A DNA stretch of 46,090 nucleotides, taken from Gemmatimonadota bacterium (lineage in GTDB: Bacteria > Gemmatimonadota > Gemmatimonadetes > Gemmatimonadales > GWC2-71-9). A program made the translations under genes and the position numbers. Positions 31,380 through 39,632 of the stretch are shown here, piece by piece; position 1 is the stretch's first letter, and every line of letters starts with the position of its first letter. The stretch lies in the NCBI GenBank assembly GCA_003220795.1, contig QHTK01000061.1:1-46090 (forward strand), in the 5' to 3' direction. The notes below the pieces were generated by a model, which did not search any database, was not told the DNA's origin, and saw only the letters and a list, made by a program, of their open reading frames with translations.

Positions 31380-33551
31380 ATGGCCGACCACGAGCCGTAC
31401 ATCCCCGCCACCCACTTCCCCGCGGAGCTGACGCCGCGCGCCCTCATCCTGGGCGTCGTGCTCGGGTTGATCTTCAGCGCCTCGAGCGTGTACCTCGCGC
31501 TCAAGATCGGGCTCACGGTCAGCTCCTCCATCCCCATCGCCGTGCTCTCGATCACGATCTTCCGCGCCCTCGGCCGGACGTCGATTCTCGAGAACAACAT
31601 CGTCCAGACGACCGGGTCGGCGAGCGACTCGGTGGCGGCCGGGGTCGTCTTCACCATCCCGGCCATCCTGCTGATGGGCTACGACCTGGACATCAGCCGG
31701 GTGGCGGTGCTGGCGACGGCGGGCGGGTTGATGGGCATACTCATGATGATCCCGCTGCGCCGCGCCCTGATCGTGAAAGAGCACGACACGCTGATCTACC
31801 CAGAGGGCACGGCGTGCGCGGAAGTGCTGATCGCGGGCGAAGAGCGCGGCCTGCAGGCCAAGCGCGTGTTCCAGGCGTTCGGCGTCGGCTTCGTCTACAA
31901 GTTTCTGATGGGCGGGCTCAAGCTGTGGCCCGACGTGCCCGGCAAGGCGCTCGCCTTCTATCCCGGCGCGGCCATCTCGTCGGAGATCTCACCGGAGCTC
32001 CTAGGGGTGGGCTACATCATCGGCCCGCGCATCGCCGGCTATCTGTTCGCCGGCGGCTGCCTCGCTTACCTGGTGCTCGCCCCCGCGATCAAGCTCGTGG
32101 GGTCGGGCCTCACAGAGCCGTTCGGGTTTCCGGCGGTGAAGCTGATCCGCGATATGAGTCCGGGTGAGCTCCGTTCCAGCTTCGTGTTCTACATCGGGGC
32201 GGGCGCCGTCGCCTCGGCGGGGATCATCGCGCTGGCCCGCTCGCTCCCGACGATCCTGAGCTCGTTCGCCTCGAGCTGGAAGGAGCTGCGCGCGTCCCGG
32301 CTCGGCCAGGCCGTCACCCGGCTGCGCACCGAGGACGATCTCCCGCTGTCACTCACCGTCGGCGGCTCGATCGCCCTCGCCATCGTCCTCACGCTGCTGC
32401 CGCAGCTGGGCGTCAACCTGCTCGGCGCGGTCCTGATCGTGATCTTCGGATTCTTCTTCGCCACCGTGTCCTCCCGCATCTGCGGCCAGATCGGCTCCTC
32501 GGCGAACCCGATCTCCGGCATGACCATCGCGGCCCTGCTCGGAACCTGTTTGATCTTCGTCGCCATCGGCTGGACCGGCGTGGATCACCGGGTGCAGGCG
32601 ATCTCGATCGCCGCCGTCGTCGCCGTCGCCACGGCGAATGCCGGCAACACGTCGCAGGACTTGAAGACCGGCTTTCTCGTCGGCTCCACGCCGCGCCACC
32701 AGCAGATCGCCATCCTGATCGGCGCCCTGGGCTCGGCGCTGGTCGTCGGCTGGACCCTCACGCTGCTCAACCGGGCGTACACCTATCCCGTCCCCGAGAC
32801 GCACGCCCCGTTCCGCGCGCAGGCGCTGGCGTCGACGGCGGGTGGCCGGGCGCCGGTGGAGGTGCTGTCCGCGACCATATCGGCGTTCCGCATCGCCGGC
32901 AGCGACTCGGTGGACCGCGCCACGTATCAGGTCGTCCGCGTGTACGTCGTCACCGACGGCGTCGCGGCCGGCAAGTACCTGATGGATCCGACGAGTCGCG
33001 AGCTACGCTACGTACTCGACCCGGGTATCGGCGGCCGGGTGCACGAGTATCGCGGCAAGACCATTCCCCGGCTCGATTCGCCCAAGGCGACCATCATGGC
33101 GCTCATCACCGACGGCATCCTGACCCACAAGCTGCCGTGGGTGTTGGTGCTGCTGGGGGTGTTCATCACCATCGCGATCGAGCTCATGGGGGTGCAGGCG
33201 CTGCCGGTCGCGGTGGGGGTTTACCTGCCGATCTCCACTTCGTCGGCGATGTTCGCGGGCGGCCTGGTCCGGTGGCTGATCGAGTGGCGTGCGCAGGCGC
33301 GGCAACAATCGCTCGCCCAGGTCGAGTCGGGACCGGGCGTGCTGTTCGCGAGCGGCCTGATTGCCGGGGGAGCCATCTGCGGAATCGTGCTGGCGGGCGT
33401 CGCGGGCGTCCTGGGCTCCGCGGACGCGCTCGCCGAGCGGGTGCCCGTGTTCAATGCGCTCGGGAGTCTGCCTCACTCCAACGCCCTCGCCTTCGGGCTC
33501 TTCGGACTGCTGGCAGCGCTGCTCTATCGGGTGGGTCTGCGAGAGCAGTGA
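31380..33551 (+). CDS. OPT family oligopeptide transporter
   Basis: The 723-residue membrane protein has about 14-16 hydrophobic segments. Typical OPT blocks are TPRALILGVVLGLIFSASSVYLALKIGLTVSSSIPIAVLSI, NNIVQTTGSASDSVAAGVVFTIPAI, YPEGTACAEVL, GQIGSSANPISGMTIAALL, and NAGNTSQDLKTGFLVGSTPRHQQ. A soluble insertion of about 100 residues (roughly 470-575) precedes the last group of helices. The family moves peptides or metal chelates, probably with protons. No ribosome-binding site is visible before ATG 31380. It is divergent from the kinase. Confidence 0.92.
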   Translation: MADHEPYIPATHFPAELTPRALILGVVLGLIFSASSVYLALKIGLTVSSSIPIAVLSITIFRALGRTSILENNIVQTTGSASDSVAAGVVFTIPAILLMGYDLDISRVAVLATAGGLMGILMMIPLRRALIVKEHDTLIYPEGTACAEVLIAGEERGLQAKRVFQAFGVGFVYKFLMGGLKLWPDVPGKALAFYPGAAISSEISPELLGVGYIIGPRIAGYLFAGGCLAYLVLAPAIKLVGSGLTEPFGFPAVKLIRDMSPGELRSSFVFYIGAGAVASAGIIALARSLPTILSSFASSWKELRASRLGQAVTRLRTEDDLPLSLTVGGSIALAIVLTLLPQLGVNLLGAVLIVIFGFFFATVSSRICGQIGSSANPISGMTIAALLGTCLIFVAIGWTGVDHRVQAISIAAVVAVATANAGNTSQDLKTGFLVGSTPRHQQIAILIGALGSALVVGWTLTLLNRAYTYPVPETHAPFRAQALASTAGGRAPVEVLSATISAFRIAGSDSVDRATYQVVRVYVVTDGVAAGKYLMDPTSRELRYVLDPGIGGRVHEYRGKTIPRLDSPKATIMALITDGILTHKLPWVLVLLGVFITIAIELMGVQALPVAVGVYLPISTSSAMFAGGLVRWLIEWRAQARQQSLAQVESGPGVLFASGLIAGGAICGIVLAGVAGVLGSADALAERVPVFNALGSLPHSNALAFGLFGLLAALLYRVGLREQ

Positions 33552-33566
33552 TACGGCCGCGCACCA

Positions 33567-33592
33567 TAGGGGCCCGGCACGCCGCGCCCCTA
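33567..33592. repeat. 26-bp near-perfect palindrome (TAGGGGC...GCCCCTA)
   Basis: TAGGGGC (33567-33573) and GCCCCTA (33586-33592) are exact inverse complements, and the interior CGGC-AC-GCCG continues the symmetry with one C/C mismatch. It lies 15 bases after the OPT stop and is followed by ACATTT, so it could act as a weak terminator. Its form resembles dispersed palindromes with GTAGGGGC ends that I recall from environmental genomes, which I cannot verify here. Confidence 0.55.
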
Positions 33593-33624
33593 CATTTCGG
33601 CATGCGTGCTCTGCGTGAGTAGGG

Positions 33625-34473
33625 ATGCGTGTCATTTCGCTGTTGCCCGCCGCCACCGAGATCGTGGCCGCCCTGGGGGCAGGCGGGCGTCTCGTCGGCG
33701 TGACACACGAGTGCGACTATCCGCCCGAAGTGCGTGTGCTGCCGCGTGTGACCCGTTCTCGTCTCGACCCCGACCTCTCCTCTGGCGAGATCGACCGGGC
33801 GCTGGCGGCGGCGAAGCACGAGGGTGCCGCGACCGTCGAGGTGGATGTAGACCTGGTCGGCCGTCTGCGTCCGGACGTCATCATCGCACAGGCGATCTGC
33901 GACGTCTGTGCGGTAGGCCAGGAGCAGCTCGCCGGTATCGTCTCCTCGCTCCGGCTCACACCCTGGGTCGTGACCCTCCACGCGCACACGCTGGTCGAGG
34001 TGTTCGTCGATATGCGCAAGGTCGGCGAGGCCATGGAGCTGCGCGACGAAGCGGACGAGATGATCGCGGGGCTCGCCTATCGGTTGCGGCGGGTACGAGG
34101 GACCGCGCGCCGCTCCCCGGGCCCGCGAGTCCTGGTGCTCGAATGGCTCGACCCGCCCTACGTCGCGGGGCACTGGGTCCCCGAGCTGATCGAGATCGCG
34201 GGGGGCGAGGACGTCGGCGGCGTTCCCGGCGCGCCGTCCGTGACGCGCTCGTGGCGGGAGCTCAGCGCCCTGGCGCCCGATCTCGTGGTCGTCGCGCCGT
34301 GTGGCTTCGACGTAGAGCGGGCGCGCCGCGAGGTGGCCCTGGTCACGGACCGCGACGCGCGGGCGCTGCTCGACCGGCGCGTCGAGTTTCTCGACGGCAA
34401 CGCCTATACCTCGCGCCCGGGGCCGCGCCTGGTCGACGCCGCGGAAATGCTCGCGCGGTTGATGCACGGTTGA
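33625..34473 (+). CDS. cobalamin-binding (BtuF-like) protein without signal peptide
   Basis: The 282-residue protein has the two-lobed metal/vitamin-B12 binding fold of class III solute-binding proteins: RVISLLPAATEIVAALGAGGRLVGVTHECDYPPEV at the N-terminus, PDVIIAQAICDVCAVGQEQL, a long linking helix, then RVLVLEWLDPPYVAGHWVPELIEIAGGEDVGG and LAPDLVVVAPCGFD. No signal peptide or lipobox is seen, so it is probably cytoplasmic, unlike E. coli BtuF. Such soluble homologues are common and their role is not established. No BtuCD genes are adjacent. GTGAGTAGGG directly before the ATG is a usable ribosome-binding site. Confidence 0.82.
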   Translation: MRVISLLPAATEIVAALGAGGRLVGVTHECDYPPEVRVLPRVTRSRLDPDLSSGEIDRALAAAKHEGAATVEVDVDLVGRLRPDVIIAQAICDVCAVGQEQLAGIVSSLRLTPWVVTLHAHTLVEVFVDMRKVGEAMELRDEADEMIAGLAYRLRRVRGTARRSPGPRVLVLEWLDPPYVAGHWVPELIEIAGGEDVGGVPGAPSVTRSWRELSALAPDLVVVAPCGFDVERARREVALVTDRDARALLDRRVEFLDGNAYTSRPGPRLVDAAEMLARLMHG

Positions 34474-34501
34474 CGGTGGCGCGCAGGTTCGTCGAGATTC
34501 G

Positions 34502-35497
34502 ATGGCTATGACGGGGAGCCTGGTGGCCGCGTGCCACGTGCTGCTGGCCGTGCTGCAGGCCCCCCCGGCTCGGGGCACGCTGCGCCTGTATGCCGTCGGT
34601 GACATCAACCTGGGGCGGCACACCGCCCGCGAGCGGCTGATCGCGGGGGATACGCTGTATTCGTTCCGCCCGCTGCTCGACACGTTGCGCGGTGCGGACA
34701 TCACCTTCGGGAACCTGGAGAGTCCGATTGCGGCGGACACCGGCCAGGTGGACGACTCGGGGGCGGCCTTCACGGCCCCCCCCGTCGCGGCCCTGGCCCT
34801 GGCGCAGGCCGGGTTCGACATCGTGAGCACCGCCAACAATCACGCGTGGGACGGTGGCGAGGCCACGCTGCAGGAGACGATGCGCCAGCTGACCCGGGCC
34901 GGAGTGCTGTTCGTGGGATCCGGGTTGGGGCGCGACATGGCCGAGCAGCCGGTGATCGTGCGGCGCGGGAACTGGCGCGTCGCGTTTTTCGCGATCACAC
35001 GCGCCTGGAACCCTGCCCCGTACACGTTTTACCGGCACGCCGGGGCGAACTACGTCGCCTGGGGAGATACCGGATGGATCTTCCCCGCGATCCGTGGCTT
35101 GAAGCAAACCGGCCGGGCCGACCTCGTGGTCGTGAGCGTGCACGGCGGCAAGGAATTCGTGGACGCGCCGCCCAAGTACCACCAGGACCTGCTGTACGGC
35201 CTCGTCGACGCCGGCGCGGATCTGGTGCTCGCCCATCACCCTCACGTGCTGCAACCGGTGGTGCGATACAAAGGCAAACCGATCGTGCAGTCGCTCGGCA
35301 ACTTCGTTTTCCTCCAGAACGATCCGTGGACACGGCTCTCGGCAATTCTGCGGGTCGTCGTGCGACCCGACAAGCGGATGCGCCTGTCCGCGATCCCCAT
35401 CCGGGTCGACCACCAGCCCACGCTCGCAACCGGCGCGGCGGCCGACAGCGTCCGCCGCCGGCTCGGTATCCCGCTCTCCACCTCAGCGCACCCATGA
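34502..35497 (+). CDS. CapA family (PGA_cap metallophosphatase-like) protein
   Basis: The 331-residue protein has a short hydrophobic N-terminus (MTGSLVAACHVLLAVLQAPPARG) that is probably a signal peptide. It then has the CapA domain: LRLYAVGDINLGRH, ITFGNLESPIA, FDIVSTANNHAWDGGEATLQET, VVSVHGGKEFVDAPPKYHQDLLYGLVDAGADLVLAHHPHVLQPVVRYKGKPIVQSLGNFVF. The D/N/H pattern (GD-N, NLE, NNH, H-G, HHPH) is the metallophosphoesterase-like metal site. CapA proteins take part in poly-gamma-glutamate capsule systems, but isolated members such as this one have no assigned substrate. ATG 34508 is an alternative start. The stop overlaps the M42 peptidase start. Confidence 0.85.
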   Translation: MAMTGSLVAACHVLLAVLQAPPARGTLRLYAVGDINLGRHTARERLIAGDTLYSFRPLLDTLRGADITFGNLESPIAADTGQVDDSGAAFTAPPVAALALAQAGFDIVSTANNHAWDGGEATLQETMRQLTRAGVLFVGSGLGRDMAEQPVIVRRGNWRVAFFAITRAWNPAPYTFYRHAGANYVAWGDTGWIFPAIRGLKQTGRADLVVVSVHGGKEFVDAPPKYHQDLLYGLVDAGADLVLAHHPHVLQPVVRYKGKPIVQSLGNFVFLQNDPWTRLSAILRVVVRPDKRMRLSAIPIRVDHQPTLATGAAADSVRRRLGIPLSTSAHP

Positions 35498-36564
35498 CCA
35501 AACCGACGTTGGAATTCCTGAAGCGCCTGCTCGATACACCGGGACCCTCGGGCTTCGAGACCGCGCCGGCGCGGGTGTGGCGCGAGGAGGTGAAGGCGTT
35601 CGCCGACGACGTGAAGGCGGACGTGCACGGCAACTCGGTCGCCGCGCTGAACCCCGCCGGCACCCCCCGCCTGATGCTGGCGGGCCACATCGACGAGATC
35701 GGGCTCCAGGTGACGCACATCGATGACGACGGATATCTCTACTTCGCGGGGATCGGGGGGTGGGATTCACAGGTGCTGGTGGGGCAGCGGGTCGTGATCG
35801 CCGGACCGAAGGGGCCGGTGCCCGGGGTGGTCGGCAAGCAGGCGATCCACCTGATGAAAAAGGAGGACATGGACAAGGTCTCCAAGATCACCGATCTGTG
35901 GATCGACGTCGGCGCCGCCAACCGGGCGGAAGCGCTCGAGCGCGTGCGCGTGGGAGATCCGGCGGTGCTCGACGCGGACGTGCAGGAATTGCCGAACGGG
36001 CGCATCGTGTCGCGCAGCATCGACAACCGCATCGGGGCATACGTCGTGGCCGAGGTCCTGCGCCTCTTGGCGAAGGACCGACCCAAGCACGCGGCGGTGT
36101 TCGCGGTCGCCACGACGCGCGAGGAGATCGCCTGGACGGGCGGCGGCGCGCGCACCAGCGCAGTGGGGCTCGACCCGCAGGTCGCGCTCGTGGTCGATGT
36201 CACGCACGCGACCGACTACCCCGGCGCGGAGAAGAAGCGGGCGGGGGAGCACAAGCTGGGCGGCGGGCCCGTGCTGGCGCGGGGCTCCTCGGTGAGCCCG
36301 GTGGTGTTCGAGCTGCTCGTGCAGTGCGCCGAGCGGGAGCAGATCCCCTACAGCGTCCAGGCCGCGCCGCACGACACCGCGACTGACGCGGACGCGATTT
36401 ACAACGCCCTGCGCGGCATTCCGACGGGGCTCGTGAGCGTCCCGAACCGCTACATGCACAGCCCGAACGAGATGGTTGCGCTGGAGGATCTGGAGCGCGC
36501 GGCGCGGTTGCTCGCGGCATTCGCGCGCCGGCTCGATCCCAAGGTCAACTTCATTCCCGGCTGA
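35494..36564 (+). CDS. M42 family aminopeptidase (FrvX/TET-like)
   Basis: The 356-residue metallopeptidase shows the M42 metal and catalytic residues: AGHIDEIGL (His and catalytic Asp), SIDNRIGAYV (bridging Asp), TTREEIAWTGGGART (catalytic Glu pair), VDVTHATDYPG (Asp) and RYMHSPNEM (last His). TPGPSGFE at the N-terminus and the PDZ-like insert (WDSQVLVGQRVVIAG...) are also typical. Members assemble into tetrahedral dodecamers that trim peptides, or act as endoglucanase-annotated homologues. It is cytoplasmic and overlaps the CapA stop as ATGA. Confidence 0.93.
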   Translation: MTKPTLEFLKRLLDTPGPSGFETAPARVWREEVKAFADDVKADVHGNSVAALNPAGTPRLMLAGHIDEIGLQVTHIDDDGYLYFAGIGGWDSQVLVGQRVVIAGPKGPVPGVVGKQAIHLMKKEDMDKVSKITDLWIDVGAANRAEALERVRVGDPAVLDADVQELPNGRIVSRSIDNRIGAYVVAEVLRLLAKDRPKHAAVFAVATTREEIAWTGGGARTSAVGLDPQVALVVDVTHATDYPGAEKKRAGEHKLGGGPVLARGSSVSPVVFELLVQCAEREQIPYSVQAAPHDTATDADAIYNALRGIPTGLVSVPNRYMHSPNEMVALEDLERAARLLAAFARRLDPKVNFIPG

Positions 36565-36580
36565 CGGGAGGAGGGACGCC

Positions 36581-37042
36581 ATGAAGGGCAACAATCCGGC
36601 ACTCGGCCTCTTCATTCTGCGGGTGGTGGTCGGAGTCGTGTTCCTGATGCATGGCCTCGGCAAGCTGATCGGTCCCCCGTTCCCGGGACCAGGCATGGCA
36701 GGGTGGTCGGGGATGCTGCGGGACGTGCTCCACTTCCCGGTGCCGGGACTGATGGCCTGGGTCGGAATGCTGATCGAGGCGGGGGGCGGCCTGGCGCTGA
36801 TCCTCGGGTTCGCCACGGCACCGCTGGGCTGGCTGCTCGCTCTCTACATGGTCATCGCGGCCGTGACGGGCGGCCACTTCGCCGCGGGGTTCGACGTGTT
36901 CCACTTCGGGGACCCGATGCGGCGCGGCTACGAGTACAACCTGACGCTCATCGCGGCATCGCTCTGCATCGCCTTCGGGGGGCCCGGGAGCTGGGCGCTG
37001 GGCGGATCGAACGGTCAGTCAGAGGCGTCACGCATGATGTGA
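36581..37042 (+). CDS. DoxX family membrane protein
   Basis: The 153-residue protein has four membrane helices with the DoxX signature: LGLFILRVVVGVVFLMHGLGKLIG at the N-terminus and VGMLIEAGGGLALILGFATAPLGWLLALYMVIAAVTGGHF in the middle. The family sits in the inner membrane and has been linked to redox and sulfur stress or thiosulfate oxidation in some species; no specific role can be assigned. GGGAGGAGGG at 36566-36576 is a strong ribosome-binding site. It converges on the HEAT-repeat gene with 12 bases between stops. Confidence 0.85.
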   Translation: MKGNNPALGLFILRVVVGVVFLMHGLGKLIGPPFPGPGMAGWSGMLRDVLHFPVPGLMAWVGMLIEAGGGLALILGFATAPLGWLLALYMVIAAVTGGHFAAGFDVFHFGDPMRRGYEYNLTLIAASLCIAFGGPGSWALGGSNGQSEASRMM

Positions 37043-37054
37043 GCGGGATCCAAC

Positions 37055-38785
37055 CTACGACCGTTTCCTCTTGAGCTCCGTGAGGGCGGCCCGCGCGGCC
37101 GCCCTCACTTGCTTGTCCCCGTCGTCTGAGAGACCCTGCAGCGTGCCCACGGCCGCTGGCGTCGCGGCGAGCCGCAGCGCTTCGACCGCCGCGACGCGTA
37201 ATCCCGCGGGCTTGCGACCGAAGATCCGGCCCGTGGGTTGCGCGAATTTGATCAGCGCCTGCACCGCGTCGGGACTCCCAATCCGCCCCAGGGCCAGCAC
37301 GAGCTCTCGCTGTACGGCTTCATCCGTTTCCTCGTCCATCGCGACGACCAGCGGCATCGCCAGCGCGCTCGACTTGCGGCCGCCGATCCCGAGCGCGACC
37401 TGCATGCGGACCTCCGGCGATTTGTCGCGCAACGCCCGTCGCAGCGGCTCCGCCGCGTTGCGCGAGCCGATCTTGGCGAGCCCCAACGCCACGGCCTTGC
37501 GCACCCGCTCGTCCGCGTGATCGAGCTGCCGGCTGAGCGCGGGAATGGCGTCCTCCATCCCCAGCTCCCCGACCAGCTCCGCGACGTTGCGGACCACGAA
37601 CCACTCGTGGTGATCCAGCATTTGCACCAGCTGCTCCGTCCCCTGCGTCATCTGCGTCAACGCGTCGAACGCGGCCCGCCGCTCGCTCATGCCAGGCGCG
37701 GCGACCAGCATGCCGAGCAGCACCTCCACCGCGTCGGCGCCGGCCCGCCGCAACGCCAGCGTCGCCTCGGCACGGTGCTTCGGCGCGCCGACGAGACGCG
37801 CAATCGCTTCGACCACCGGCTTGGTGCAAATGCGGCGCAGCGCGATCCCGTACTGACGACGCGCGCCGCTCGCCTCGGGCAGCCGCTCCTCGATCCGCGC
37901 GATTCCCGCCACGAGCCGCAATACCTCTTCGAGACGGTTGCGCTTGAGCGCGCTCTCCGCCTGCTCGATCACCGTGGCAAGCAGGTCCCCGACGTTTACG
38001 CCTGCCGGGTCGCGCTCCAGCTCGCCGAGCACGCCTGCGGCGCCAGCCGGAGGTTGACGGGACGGTGCGGCCGCGCGGGGCGCCGCTGCCGATCGACCCG
38101 CGGTGGACGCTGCAGGAGGCGCGGGGGCGGTGGAGGGGGTCTGGGGCGTCGGGGCATGCGACGGGGAGAACGTGGGCTCGTCGGAATGCGCCGCCTGCTC
38201 TCCCGGCAGCGCGCGCGCGGCCGGCGGGGGCGGCGGATCGTGCGTCACCATCGGGACGCCGCTCAGCTGCACCGACCGGATGTCCCGCATCGCTTCCCCG
38301 CGGAGGATGCCGTCTGTCCCGAGCGTCGGCACTGCCGGCCGGGCGGCGTCGGGGGAAGGGATGACCGGGGCGACGGGGCCGACACCATCCTGCGGGGGAC
38401 GCGGCGGAGCCTCGCCCGCACTGGTGACACGGATCCCGGCCGCGCCCGAGCCACTGAGGCGTGCGGCGAAGTCTTCCAGACCAGGCTGCTCGGCGAGCAC
38501 TCTGAGCAAGTCGAACAGCTGGGCGGGCGCCGGGTTCTGCGGCAGCGCGATCGTGCCCACACCGTGCAGGTCGAGCCGCTGGATCAGACCGGTGAGCGCG
38601 GGCGACGTGCACGGCACGCCGTTCAGCTCGAGGCGGCCCGCCGCGAGCGTGAGGGTGACCGGGAGGTCCTGAAGCAGCCCGAGCAGAGCCCGAAATTCCG
38701 CCTTCTGGGCTTGCTTCGCGCCCGGGTCGCGAAACAGCTCTACACAGCGCGCGAGGCGTGTCGCAATCGTGTCGAGAGTCGCCAT
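37055..38785 (-). CDS. HEAT-repeat protein with proline-rich linker
   Basis: The 576-residue cytoplasmic protein has three parts. The N-terminal domain (residues 1-115) is alpha/beta with TLTLAAGRLELNGVPCTSPALTGLIQRLDLHGVGTIAL. The middle (about 120-270) is low complexity, rich in Pro and Ala. The C-terminal HEAT array (about 275-576) has clear repeats such as WFVVRNVAELVGELGMEDAIPALSRQLDHADERVRKAVALGLAKIG and AAEPLRRALRDKSPEVRMQVALGIGG. It is a scaffold-type protein; the partner is unknown. ATG 38785 is chosen because an upstream ATG (38854) would overlap the ECF ATPase gene. It may be the last gene of the ECF operon (16-base gap). Confidence 0.8.
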   Translation of the reverse strand: MATLDTIATRLARCVELFRDPGAKQAQKAEFRALLGLLQDLPVTLTLAAGRLELNGVPCTSPALTGLIQRLDLHGVGTIALPQNPAPAQLFDLLRVLAEQPGLEDFAARLSGSGAAGIRVTSAGEAPPRPPQDGVGPVAPVIPSPDAARPAVPTLGTDGILRGEAMRDIRSVQLSGVPMVTHDPPPPPAARALPGEQAAHSDEPTFSPSHAPTPQTPSTAPAPPAASTAGRSAAAPRAAAPSRQPPAGAAGVLGELERDPAGVNVGDLLATVIEQAESALKRNRLEEVLRLVAGIARIEERLPEASGARRQYGIALRRICTKPVVEAIARLVGAPKHRAEATLALRRAGADAVEVLLGMLVAAPGMSERRAAFDALTQMTQGTEQLVQMLDHHEWFVVRNVAELVGELGMEDAIPALSRQLDHADERVRKAVALGLAKIGSRNAAEPLRRALRDKSPEVRMQVALGIGGRKSSALAMPLVVAMDEETDEAVQRELVLALGRIGSPDAVQALIKFAQPTGRIFGRKPAGLRVAAVEALRLAATPAAVGTLQGLSDDGDKQVRAAARAALTELKRKRS

Positions 38786-38801
38786 ACAGCGAGCGAGCAA
38801 T

Positions 38802-39632
38802 CTAGGACCGGGAACGACCCCCGGCAACGCGGGCCAGCGTGTCGGCGGCGTCACGCTCGCGCACCGGTCGCCCCGGCAGGTCGAGGGCGACCGACAGTGC
38901 GGCGACCGGAGGCGGGACGAGACCGAGCGGTTTGAGACGCTCCGCCGAGGTGAGCAGGCGGTCGAGCGGCTCGTCGCAGGCGAGGCGTCCGCGGTCGAGC
39001 ACGATCCCCCGTTGCAGCGTCTCGGCGGCGAAGGCGAGGTCGTGCGTCACCACCAGCAACGCCGCACCCCGGTCGGCGTGCTCGCGCACCGCGTCCGCTA
39101 CGCGCCCGCGCCCCGCGCGATCGAGCCCCGCGGTGGGCTCGTCCAGCACCAGCACGGTGGGCTCGAGCGCGAGCGCACCGGCGAGCGCCGCGAGCTTCCG
39201 CAGCGCCGGCGACAGGTCGTAGGGATGTTGCGCCGCGTGGGCATGGAGGTCCAGTGCGTCGAGAGCCTCGTCGGTGCGGCGCCGGACTTCGGGCGCCGGG
39301 AAGCCGAGCGCGCGCGGCCCGAAGCTCACATCCTCGCGCAGCGTTCGCGCGAAGAGCTGCTGGTCGGCGTGCTGGAACACCGAGCCGACGCGCCACGCCA
39401 GCTCCTCCGGAGCGCGGCCGGCGGTGTCCCAGTCACCGACCCACACGGTCCCTTCGTCGGGGTGAAGCACACCGGTAACGAGGCGGACGACGCTCGATTT
39501 TCCCGCGCCGTTGCGGCCGAGCAGCGCGACGCGCTCCCCCGCGGCGACCTCGAACGAGACATCGCGCAGCGCCGCGACGTTCCCGTAGGAGAACGCGACC
39601 CCGTCGAAGGCGAGTGCCCCGTTCACCGCCAT
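38802..39632 (-). CDS. ECF transporter ATPase with intact Walker motifs but degenerate signature
   Basis: The 276-residue ABC ATPase has an intact ATP-binding half-site: Walker A G39-R-N-G-A-G-K45-S-S, Q-loop Gln87 (SVFQHADQQLF), Walker B VLVLDEP with Asp164/Glu165, and switch His197 (VVTHDLAF). The signature, normally LSGGQ, reads L140-S-P-A-L144, so it cannot properly contact ATP bound on the partner. FGPRALG and the Q-loop pattern identify it as an ECF (EcfA/CbiO-like) ATPase. It overlaps the other ATPase gene by ten bases. It powers vitamin or metal uptake with EcfT and the S component. Confidence 0.88.
   Translation of the reverse strand: MAVNGALAFDGVAFSYGNVAALRDVSFEVAAGERVALLGRNGAGKSSVVRLVTGVLHPDEGTVWVGDWDTAGRAPEELAWRVGSVFQHADQQLFARTLREDVSFGPRALGFPAPEVRRRTDEALDALDLHAHAAQHPYDLSPALRKLAALAGALALEPTVLVLDEPTAGLDRAGRGRVADAVREHADRGAALLVVTHDLAFAAETLQRGIVLDRGRLACDEPLDRLLTSAERLKPLGLVPPPVAALSVALDLPGRPVRERDAADTLARVAGGRSRS

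Noticed and set aside
38786..38854. Upstream ATG 38854 for the HEAT-repeat gene.
   Set aside because: It lies inside the ECF ATPase gene and adds a Pro/Arg-rich stretch without homology features; ATG 38785 falls just after the ATPase stop.
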